A DNA stretch of 7,028 bases from Nitrospiraceae bacterium (GCA_003170655.1 PMYY01000252.1:355-7382); one strand, 5' to 3'; positions 1 through 4,421 are shown, counted from the first letter of the stretch. Program-made: numbers and translations. Notes: generated by a model not told the origin, from the letters alone.

Positions 1-159
1 GTGTTCGGCATCAATTCCGGCGCGGCCTTTGCGGCAGTCATAGGCCCTCTCGTCGAAGTGCCTGCCCTGATCGGTCTCGTAAATGTGGCGCTCTATTTCC
101 AACGGAAATATTTTTCGGACCAATATTGCAAGGTGGCTAAAGTCAACCCTCAATCGTAA
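1..159 (+). CDS. acr3: Arsenite efflux permease, Acr3 family (C-terminal fragment)
   Basis: Only the last 52 residues are in the window; the gene begins upstream. Acr3 is an inner-membrane carrier that exports arsenite using the proton motive force. The fragment begins VFGINSGAAFAAVIGPLVEV and continues into a final hydrophobic helix ending in ALYFQRKYF, which I recognise from memory as the highly conserved end of Acr3 permeases. A short polar tail follows before TAA at 157-159. It is the first visible gene of a plus-strand cluster: the next start lies 19 bases downstream with a strong ribosome-binding site, so co-transcription is likely. The family call is good, but substrate specificity (arsenite versus antimonite) cannot be judged from this fragment. 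The arsR gene further right supports an arsenic role. Confidence 0.87.
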   Translation: MFGINSGAAFAAVIGPLVEVPALIGLVNVALYFQRKYFSDQYCKVAKVNPQS

Positions 160-166
160 TTCACGG

Positions 167-173
167 AAGGAGG
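167..173 (+). promoter_or_regulatory. Ribosome-binding site fixing the start of the MtrA-like gene
   Basis: AAGGAGG lies 5 bases before the ATG at 179. An in-frame ATG at 83 exists, but it sits inside the acr3 coding region, has no such site, and would add 32 residues unlike the family. This site therefore places the start at 179. Confidence 0.85.
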
Positions 174-178
174 ACTGC

Positions 179-874
179 ATGCTCAAGGTCGAGGTGTCAC
201 CCGATTATCCCGCCGAGGAAGGCCGCTTCCTGCGAGGCAACGATTTTTCGCCCGTAGCGGTTGTGGTGGTGCTGATATACGACGAAGACAAGATCCCGAA
301 GGACATCGAGACACTGGTGCGGGTAGGGGTAGAGTCCAGTGCAGCACTGTCTGGGACCATGCAGACCGAAAATATCGGAGTTGAAAAAATGGTCTGCAAC
401 ATCATCGGCAATCCCAATATCCGCTATCTCATATTGACCGGCCCCGAGTCTCCCGGCCACTCCACGGGTGAGACTATCATTTCACTGGTTAAATATGGGT
501 TGGACGAGCGCAAGAAAATTAGGAACACCTCTGCCCCGACACCTTATCTTTTCAACCTGCCCGCCGATTACATCGAGCGCTTCAGGAAACAGATCGTTGC
601 TGTTGTCGATCTGCTGAACCGCGGCACCCCGGAACTGGTCAGAAAGGCGGTTTGGTCCTGCTATCAGGAAAATGCGACTGAATTCGAGGGACAGCCCCTT
701 TACGACATCGGTGCATATCCCGAAGCTCCGATAAGCGCCCGGCTCACATGGAGAGTCACCAATCCGGTCTTCGAACCCAAAGACGAGTCCGAGAGAAAGC
801 AAAAAGATGATTTTGCGCAAAAGATGGAAGAGATCAAAAAAAAGGTCGCAGAGAAGCGAAAAACAGGAACATGA
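179..874 (+). CDS. MtrA-like corrinoid-binding protein (tetrahydromethanopterin S-methyltransferase subunit A family)
   Basis: The predicted product has 231 residues. In methanogens MtrA carries a cobamide whose cobalt is ligated by a histidine and takes a methyl group from tetrahydromethanopterin on its way to coenzyme M. Visible family features are GRFLRGNDFSPVAVVV (residues 15-30), a TENIGVEK segment (63-70), NIIGNPNIRYLILTG (74-88) followed by PESPGHSTGE with His94 as the likely cobalt ligand, and a hydrophobic LPADYIERFRKQI helix region (128-139). Unlike the methanogen subunit there is no C-terminal membrane anchor; residues from about 200 to the end form a highly charged, probably helical tail, so the protein should be soluble and cytoplasmic. 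No other Mtr subunit is visible. The position just after acr3 suggests a role in arsenic or methyl metabolism, which is inference. The family is fairly sure; the substrate is unknown. Confidence 0.83.
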   Translation: MLKVEVSPDYPAEEGRFLRGNDFSPVAVVVVLIYDEDKIPKDIETLVRVGVESSAALSGTMQTENIGVEKMVCNIIGNPNIRYLILTGPESPGHSTGETIISLVKYGLDERKKIRNTSAPTPYLFNLPADYIERFRKQIVAVVDLLNRGTPELVRKAVWSCYQENATEFEGQPLYDIGAYPEAPISARLTWRVTNPVFEPKDESERKQKDDFAQKMEEIKKKVAEKRKTGT

Positions 875-908
875 CTGACATGCTGCAAATTATAAATGGA
901 GGCATCAG

Positions 909-1286
909 GTGAAGATAATCAAGGTTATTTTGGTGACTATTTTTATCATTGTTATGCAAGGCTTCGGATGGGCCGGTGATTTGGATAGCATGCTCTCAAA
1001 GGCAGCGGAAGAGAAAAAGCTCGTGATGCTGGAACTCGGTTCGGTCGGCTGCATCCCGTGCGAACAGATGAAGCCGGTAATGAGTAAGCTGTCGTCTACA
1101 TACAAAGGCAAGCTTGAAGTGATTTTCGTAGACGTCAGGAAAGACACCGAACCTGCCAGACGCTTCAGGGTTTTCGGTATCCCCACTCAGGTATTTTTGG
1201 ATCGTAACGGCAAAGAGTTCCATAGGCATATTGGTTACTATGCCTACGAATCTATTACATCCGTCCTCAAGAAGGCTGGCATTTAA
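909..1286 (+). CDS. Exported thioredoxin-like protein with CIPC active site
   Basis: The start is GTG at 909, with GGAGG at 898-902 six bases upstream. The 125-residue product begins with a typical signal sequence: lysines at 2 and 5, a hydrophobic core at about 6-16, and a likely cleavage near GWAGD (residues 20-24). The mature part is a compact thioredoxin fold with the redox motif GCIPCEQM (Cys48 and Cys51), a FVDVRKD strand (73-79) and the cis-proline loop FGIPTQ (Pro92). It should act outside the cytoplasmic membrane as a thiol-disulfide reductant or oxidase. The CcdA-type membrane protein two genes downstream is the natural electron donor for such proteins, and the two probably form one relay. 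The target is unknown. It resembles the small thioredoxin-fold partners of CcdA/DsbD systems more than cytoplasmic thioredoxin because of the signal peptide. Confidence 0.86.
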   Translation: MKIIKVILVTIFIIVMQGFGWAGDLDSMLSKAAEEKKLVMLELGSVGCIPCEQMKPVMSKLSSTYKGKLEVIFVDVRKDTEPARRFRVFGIPTQVFLDRNGKEFHRHIGYYAYESITSVLKKAGI

Positions 1287-1313
1287 GTATTGTCAGGCCA
1301 AAGGAAAATATTC

Positions 1314-1550
1314 ATGAATAATCTGGTCTGCTTCTGTTTTGGCTATACCGAGGAAGATATCGTAAGGGATGTTGTCGCCAATAAAGGAACTTCTCACATC
1401 CTGGAGCGCATCTTGAGTGAGAAAAAGAACGGAGCCTGCAATTGCAAGACCAGGCATCTGGAGGGAGGGTGATGCCTCGGCGATGTCCGCCGTGTCGTGG
1501 ACAAAGCAAAAGAACAGTTGAGATCTGCTTTTATCGACAATAAGGATTAA
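1314..1550 (+). CDS. Probable selenoprotein: BFD/CopZ-like [2Fe-2S] protein with in-frame UGA (Sec53)
   Basis: ATG at 1314 is preceded by AAGGA (1301-1305), 8 bases away. The frame reads 52 codons to TGA (1470-1472), then 25 sense codons to TAA (1548-1550), giving 78 residues if UGA is decoded. The N-terminus has VCFCFGYTEEDI with Cys6 and Cys8; ACNC gives Cys42 and Cys44; after the UGA the frame reads CLGDVRRVVDKAKEQL. As I recall the family (BFD-like iron-sulfur domains and CopZ N-terminal domains), a Cys-Cys pair precedes LGDV, so the UGA sits where a cysteine ligand belongs. A SECIS-like hairpin follows at a suitable distance. With readthrough the gap to the next gene is 7 bases; without it 85 bases of coding-like sequence are unexplained. 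It is likely a small cytoplasmic electron carrier or metal chaperone. The alternatives are a nonsense-mutated pseudogene or a sequencing error. Confidence 0.8.
1484..1503 (+). promoter_or_regulatory. Candidate bacterial SECIS hairpin for Sec53
   Basis: The RNA UGUCCGC (1484-1490) pairs with GUGGACA (1497-1503), with one G-U wobble, closing a six-base loop CGUGUC at 1491-1496. The loop begins 18 bases after the UGA and has G as its second base. That agrees with the known bacterial SECIS pattern of a short stem with a small apical loop, a G in the first two loop positions, and roughly 16-37 bases from the UGA. A competing 5-bp hairpin, CGGCG with CGCCG at 1478-1492, overlaps it and is too close to the UGA for the usual geometry. 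No folding program was run. Confidence 0.62.
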
Positions 1551-1557
1551 CACAATC

Positions 1558-2247
1558 ATGCAAGAACTGCTGGAAAATGTTCAGACTATTGTGCAGAATC
1601 AGCATGGACTGGCTTTTATAGCGGTCTTCATAGGAGGACTGGTTTCGGCGGCAAGCCCCTGCGTTCTCGCCGCGATACCTCTGATAATCGGGCATGTCGG
1701 GGGATACGCTGAAGGTAATCGTGTGCGTGCCGCGCTCTTTTCTGCCGTTTTTGTCACAGGTCTCTCTCTCACATTTACCCTCCTTGGGGCAGCCGCATCC
1801 TATTTTGGACAGTTGCTCGACTTCCTGGGCAATTGGCTGGTGTACGGCTTTGCAGCCCTTGCCATACTCATGGGATTGCACCTTATGGGCATCATTTCAG
1901 TGCCGCTCCCTCTCCACCGATCTGTGCATGTTAACAGGCGGGGATTGACGGGGGCATTTCTGCTTGGGTTATTGACGGGAGCAGTTTCATCACCATGCGC
2001 AACCCCGGTGCTTGCGGTTATTCTCGGATACGCATCATCAGAGAAAAATGTGCTTTATGGGAGCATGCTGCTTTTTACATACGCTATCGGCCACTGCGCG
2101 CTGATTTTCGCCGCGGGTCTTTCCGTCGGTATTGCAGAAAGCCTTATCAACTCGCGCGGTGTGAAGAATTGGGCGGTATATGCAAAAAAGATTAGCGGCG
2201 CGGCACTCATATGCGCCGGGATCTATATAGGGTTCACAGTATTATAG
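1558..2247 (+). CDS. ccdA: CcdA/DsbD-type transmembrane thiol-disulfide transporter
   Basis: The 229-residue, very hydrophobic product has six predicted membrane helices (roughly 17-45, 57-80, 92-115, 130-157, 166-196 and 211-229). Two conserved Pro-Cys motifs, AASPCVLAAIPL with Cys35 and VSSPCATPVLAVIL with Cys147, sit in helices 1 and 4, as in CcdA and the membrane domain of DsbD. This family moves electrons from cytoplasmic thioredoxin across the membrane to extracytoplasmic thioredoxin-fold proteins. Its partner is plausibly the exported CIPC protein encoded upstream in the same operon. The gene starts 7 bases after the TAA of the Fe-S selenoprotein, and its weak ribosome-binding site (AGGA at 1543-1546) lies inside that gene, so translation is probably coupled to it. 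It is the last plus-strand gene before the convergent operon. Length and topology are normal for a minimal CcdA. Confidence 0.9.
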   Translation: MQELLENVQTIVQNQHGLAFIAVFIGGLVSAASPCVLAAIPLIIGHVGGYAEGNRVRAALFSAVFVTGLSLTFTLLGAAASYFGQLLDFLGNWLVYGFAALAILMGLHLMGIISVPLPLHRSVHVNRRGLTGAFLLGLLTGAVSSPCATPVLAVILGYASSEKNVLYGSMLLFTYAIGHCALIFAAGLSVGIAESLINSRGVKNWAVYAKKISGAALICAGIYIGFTVL

Positions 2248-2352
2248 TGGGTGACAAGAATGTAAGAACGTTGCTTCCCATAGCCTTTAATGTTGTTCAG
2301 TACCATTTCAAAAGCGGGACGGAGATCTTAATGTGAAGAAGTTTAAAGGGGT

Positions 2353-2634
2353 CTAAAACAACCCGGCTACCTTGCCACTTTCGGCCATCAAATCGACGAG
2401 CGCATCGTAGTCAACTTTTCTTACGTTTTTCCCCATCTCCGCATCGCCTAATCCTCTAAGTACAAGATCCTCATCAAGGACATACACCCGGCCGTTAAAA
2501 TCATCGAGCCCTCCGTCACGGACAAAATATATGCCGTTTTGTATCAGCACGAGATCGGCGGCCATGTGGCCGGCAAGTTGAACTCCCCTCTTGCCTTCCG
2601 GCGTATCAATACCGTTTTTGACGATTATCAGCAT
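2353..2634 (-). CDS. DsrH/TusB-like sulfur-relay protein
   Basis: The 93-residue product begins MLIIVKNGID, contains a hydrophobic DLVLIQNGIYFV strand-helix segment (27-38), a VYVLDEDLVLRGL segment (50-62), and ends in a short helix and GKVAGLF. Size, the LVLIQNGIY motif and position as the last gene after a DsrF-like gene match the DsrH/TusB family. In the canonical families DsrE, DsrF and DsrH form a complex that handles persulfide sulfur. This protein contains no cysteine at all, so it cannot carry persulfide itself and may be structural within the complex. ATG at 2634 is preceded by GGAGG (2645-2641) with 6 bases spacing, and the gene starts 12 bases after the previous stop. The family call is good; the function in an arsenic context is unknown. 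Confidence 0.78.
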   Translation of the reverse strand: MLIIVKNGIDTPEGKRGVQLAGHMAADLVLIQNGIYFVRDGGLDDFNGRVYVLDEDLVLRGLGDAEMGKNVRKVDYDALVDLMAESGKVAGLF

Positions 2635-2646
2635 ATGCTTCCTCCA

Positions 2647-3000
2647 TCAGAAAATCATTGTTGTGTCGGTTGCTTTTATAATCGCGGCGATTTCTGAACT
2701 GCTTACTATTTTCACTCCATCAGACAGGTCGCTCTGCTCCAAGCCTGCCCCAATAATCGATTCCCTGTCGGCTGAGACGACGACATCCATATCGATGCAA
2801 TCCCCAATGCTCTCTCCTATATTCACAAATCCGGTCGAAGCCGCGTCCTGACCTTTTCTTGCCGCATTGACGCCGCCGTCCACAAGAATGAGCTGCACCT
2901 CAATTTCCTCTGTCGCCCCTCCGAGTGCATGCCGTATTGCTTCAGCTGCATCGGTGGTGCCGTATGGCGCTTTACGCAAAACAATACTTATGCTCCCCAT
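2647..3000 (-). CDS. DsrF/TusC-like sulfur-relay protein
   Basis: The 117-residue product has the DsrE/F-type alpha-beta layout: an N-terminal strand SISIVLRKAPYG, a helix TTDAAEAIRHALGG (15-28), the strand EVQLILVDGGV (34-44), and a Gly/Asp-rich middle. One cysteine is present (Cys68 in IGDCID), followed by a hydrophobic MDVVVSAD strand (71-78). The second half carries the expected helix-strand elements and ends DTTMIF. The gene sits between a DsrE-like and a DsrH-like gene, the classical E-F-H order. Its ribosome-binding site AGGAGG overlaps the stop codon of the upstream selenoprotein gene (TAG at 3012-3010), so the two are tightly coupled. It probably forms a heteromer with its neighbours in the cytoplasm. 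The family is likely; assignment to F rather than a divergent E copy rests partly on gene order. Confidence 0.76.
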   Translation of the reverse strand: MGSISIVLRKAPYGTTDAAEAIRHALGGATEEIEVQLILVDGGVNAARKGQDAASTGFVNIGESIGDCIDMDVVVSADRESIIGAGLEQSDLSDGVKIVSSSEIAAIIKATDTTMIF

Positions 3001-3009
3001 GAATCCCTC

Positions 3010-3354
3010 CTAAATGCCGAAATTCAGAAAAATCGGGACTGTCTTAATAGAGTTGTAGAGCCCTTTTAAGGAGCCCATCTCTCCGCCTTCGACAGAGTCC
3101 TCAGCCGCAAGACCGCGGGTCTGCATGCAGCCGCTTCATATATCGACCTTCAGTCCCCGCCCTACGAGATTTTCGAGGGCTGCCAATGCACGCGGCACCT
3201 GCCCCTTCACGACAGAAAAGACTCCGTCGCCGGAGGCTATCAGCTTGACCCTGTGACCCTTTCTCAACGCAGCATCCGCCAGCTTGATGATGGTATTGGT
3301 ATTTTCGGAGCTGTACGGCGTAGTAGTAAGAAACATTACGAATTCCCTGCTCAT
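3010..3354 (-). CDS. Probable selenoprotein: DsrE/TusD-like protein with in-frame UGA (Sec73)
   Basis: ATG at 3354 follows AAGGAGG with 5 bases spacing. The frame runs 72 codons to TGA (3138-3136), then 41 sense codons to TAG (3012-3010), giving 114 residues, a normal DsrE length. The N-terminal half has the expected FVMFLTTTPYSS strand and TNTIIKLADAALRKGH helix, then VKLIASGDGVF. After LKVDI comes UGA, then SGCMQTRGLA. DsrE-family proteins carry a reactive cysteine here, typically in a CxxC followed by an Arg-Gly; the adjacent broken paralogue reads CGTCLKIRG in the same place, so Sec73 replaces the first Cys and Cys76 is the second. A SECIS-like hairpin follows. DsrE-like proteins are, to my knowledge, among the families with reported selenoprotein members. 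A selenol here would raise nucleophilicity toward persulfide or arsenic species. The alternative is a truncated 72-residue product. Confidence 0.83.
3107..3124 (-). promoter_or_regulatory. Candidate bacterial SECIS hairpin for Sec73
   Basis: On the minus strand GC-AGACC (3124-3118) pairs with GGUCU-U-GC (3114-3107). This makes seven Watson-Crick pairs with one bulged U at 3109, closing a CGC loop (3117-3115) whose second base is G. The loop starts 18 bases after the UGA, the same distance as in the other candidate of this window. A U-G pair (3125 with 3106) can extend the stem. Geometry agrees with the known bacterial SECIS pattern; no folding program was run. Confidence 0.66.
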
Positions 3355-3372
3355 ACTTCCCTCCTTCCCCGG

Positions 3373-3694
3373 CTAAAATGTTAGAAGTCTGTCGCTCTCT
3401 GTGATTATTGCATGCATATCCTTCATTGAGACGACAGCGGGTATAGCTCCGTCTGGTCCGTTCCCCTTATCTTCAGGCATGTACCGCATGCCAGTATCTT
3501 GCCTCCTGCCGCTACAAAGTCCTTCATCTGGTGCGTCACCTGAAACTTTTCGGTCTTGATGGATTCACCTTCAACACCTTTTCCTGTCAGGGAGACCTTC
3601 AACTCATCTCCTGCCTTGATGGCAAAGTTGCCGAACCTGAAAGCATTCCATACTGTTTCGGGGTCATTTGAGTAAATAATTATGCCGACTTCAT
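3373..3694 (-). pseudogene. DsrE-like gene with two frameshifts (CGTC-type paralogue)
   Basis: The long middle frame encodes VGIIIYSNDPETVWNAFRFG and onward through a GKGVEGESIKTEKF segment to GGKILACGTCLKIRGT, a clear DsrE-family protein with its CxxC (codons at 3488-3477). Two lesions break it. At the start, ATG (3694-3692) overlaps the arsR stop as ATGA but reads only four codons to TAA; one missing base after ATGAA would give M-K-VGIII. Near the end the frame hits TGA at 3425-3423, while another frame continues as MKDMHAIITESDRLLTF to TAG at 3375-3373, the expected family C-terminus. Complete, it would be about 107 residues. It lies between arsR and the selenoprotein paralogue, with good translational spacing. 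It is either a recently broken gene or a functional gene with two single-base assembly errors; the conservation on both sides of each lesion favours something recent. Confidence 0.72.
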
Positions 3695-4032
3695 CGGTGC
3701 CTCCTTCCTGGATAAGTTCCCTTCTTGGTTACTGGACAACATGAAGGGGCCGGTAGTTGTTCGGCGTATTCCCTCTGGAGAATATCCAAAAGATCCGGTA
3801 TGATCGGATCGACAAGAAAATAGCACTTCAAGCGGCCGTCGACGTAGAAATCGATAACTCCTTCCTTTCTAAGCACGGAGAGGTGCTGGGAGACATTGGG
3901 CTGGCTGATCTCAAGAAAGTCCTCGAAGTCCGCAACGCATTTCACCCCTTTGCACAACTCCTGAAGTATCCTGACCCTAACAGGATGGGCGACTGCCCTG
4001 AGCAATTCGATGCGTTTTCCAAGAGAGCGCAT
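3691..4032 (-). CDS. arsR: ArsR/SmtB-family arsenite-responsive repressor
   Basis: The 113-residue product is a winged-helix repressor: LLRAVAHPVRVRILQEL (10-26) is the typical ArsR helix pair, and ISQPNVSQHLSVLRKEGVI (42-60) is the recognition helix-turn-helix, followed by the wing VDGRLKCYFL. ArsR proteins bind operator DNA and release it when As(III) or Sb(III) binds cysteines. The classic ELCVCD site is absent; candidate ligands are Cys27 (ELCKG), Cys32 (VKCVAD) and the C-terminal pair Cys98-Cys99. ATG at 4032 follows GGAGG (4044-4040) by 7 bases. The stop overlaps the ATG of the broken dsrE-like gene, so it heads the operon arsR-dsrE-dsrE-dsrF-dsrH. It probably represses its own promoter, and possibly the acr3 operon as well. 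The family is sure; the inducer is inferred from context. Confidence 0.92.
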   Translation of the reverse strand: MRSLGKRIELLRAVAHPVRVRILQELCKGVKCVADFEDFLEISQPNVSQHLSVLRKEGVIDFYVDGRLKCYFLVDPIIPDLLDILQREYAEQLPAPSCCPVTKKGTYPGRRHR

Positions 4033-4057
4033 TGGCTAACCTCCGGTCTTATTGATG

Positions 4058-4075
4058 CATAAGAGTATTCATATG
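4058..4075 (-). promoter_or_regulatory. Candidate ArsR operator (CATA-N10-TATG palindrome)
   Basis: An AT-rich imperfect palindrome with half-sites CATA and TATG separated by 10 bases lies between the arsR promoter elements and its start. It covers the predicted -10 element (4069-4064), the usual place for an ArsR/SmtB operator. The general TATG-rich character resembles known ArsR operators, but the assignment is by position and symmetry only. Confidence 0.5.
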
Positions 4076-4091
4076 TTTGCATGTTTGTCAA
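4064..4091 (-). promoter_or_regulatory. arsR: Sigma70-like promoter of the arsR-dsr operon
   Basis: On the minus strand a perfect TTGACA (4091-4086) is followed after 16 bases by AATACT (4069-4064), four of six matches to the -10 consensus. The predicted transcript would start about 20-25 bases before the arsR ribosome-binding site. The -10 lies inside the candidate operator, giving a simple repression arrangement. Confidence 0.58.
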
Positions 4092-4135
4092 GAATCCGAG
4101 TTCTCCAACAACTCTGGTAATGAAAATGGTCTCTA

Positions 4136-4267
4136 ATGATTGTGCCTATCTTCTACATGATCTTTGAGGATGCTATTCTGTCGATTAAACAGACGCTGGC
4201 CAAATTTCGCCAGCAGTCGAGGCAGGATATTCCTACTAGTAGCAGTACTGATGATGATAGATTATGA
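4136..4267 (+). pseudogene. Possible remnant of the C-terminus of a larger gene (43 codons)
   Basis: The frame reads MIVPIFYMIFEDAILSIKQ and then a polar tail ending TDDDRL before TGA. A stop lies a few codons upstream and there is no ribosome-binding site, so it is not a good independent gene. The pattern of a hydrophobic VPIFYMIFED followed by a basic amphipathic tail is weakly reminiscent of the extreme C-terminus of RND-type efflux pumps, which would make it a leftover of a lost export gene. This is a guess from a short string and could be chance. Confidence 0.2.
4195..4214. repeat. Inverted repeat / hairpin
   Basis: GCTGGC (4195-4200) and GCCAGC (4209-4214) form a perfect 6-bp stem around the loop CAAATTTC. 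There is no T-tract on either side strong enough for an intrinsic terminator. It could be a recombination site, an IS-end remnant or chance. Confidence 0.4.
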
Positions 4268-4308
4268 GTACCATGTGATTGCGCGGAAATACTTATAAAA
4301 TCGACGAC

Positions 4309-4336
4309 TTGATGTTGATAGACTTGTATATATAAC
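4309..4336 (+). promoter_or_regulatory. Promoter-like element upstream of the ATPase
   Basis: TTGATG (4309-4314) is separated by 16 bases from TATAAC (4331-4336) in an AT-rich stretch. Transcription would start near 4343 and run rightward through the 12-codon ORF and hairpin toward the ATPase. It is the best sigma70-like match I see before 4753, but such matches are common in AT-rich DNA. Confidence 0.38.
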
Positions 4337-4373
4337 TCGCAAAGGGGATTAGCACCTCCAGGAGGCTATAACA

Positions 4374-4412
4374 ATGAATCGTTGTGCAAACATCCCGTCA
4401 AGAGATACTTGA
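4374..4412 (+). CDS. Possible 12-residue leader peptide
   Basis: ATG at 4374 has an excellent ribosome-binding site, AGGAGG (4360-4365), 8 bases upstream, itself part of a CCTCC-A-GGAGG inverted repeat that could mask it. The peptide would be MNRCANIPSRDT. It lies behind a promoter-like element and is followed ten bases later by a 9-bp hairpin, the layout of a leader or attenuator. It shows no run of one amino acid pointing to a regulatory signal, so function is unproven. Confidence 0.25.
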   Translation: MNRCANIPSRDT

Positions 4413-4421
4413 AGACTAACA

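Noticed and set aside
83..178. Upstream in-frame ATG extending the MtrA-like protein by 32 residues
   Set aside because: It lies inside the acr3 coding sequence, lacks a ribosome-binding site, and the ATG at 179 has an excellent AAGGAGG with 5-base spacing.
1478..1492. Alternative hairpin CGGCG-ATGTC-CGCCG after the first UGA
   Set aside because: Its loop is only 10 bases from the UGA, nearer than the usual SECIS distance, and it is mutually exclusive with the better-placed seven-pair hairpin. It remains a competing fold.
1471..1550. Re-initiation at an ATG overlapping the TGA at 1471
   Set aside because: GGAGGG lies just upstream, but only about 2 bases away, and the frame gives a short arginine/cysteine-rich peptide, whereas the original frame continues as a family-like CLGDVRRVV sequence to TAA.
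2248..2352. Bidirectional terminator between the convergent operons
   Set aside because: Only a 4-bp TGGG/CCCA pairing with a long loop and scattered A/T runs are visible; no stable stem with a U-tract was found.
3423..3425. TGA near the end of the broken dsrE-like gene as a third selenocysteine codon
   Set aside because: Reading through it gives only five more codons to TAA with no family similarity, while another frame gives the expected C-terminus; a frameshift explains it better.
3757..4062. Plus-strand 101-codon ORF opposite arsR
   Set aside because: It is antisense to a clear ArsR gene, has no ribosome-binding site and shows no recognisable domain.
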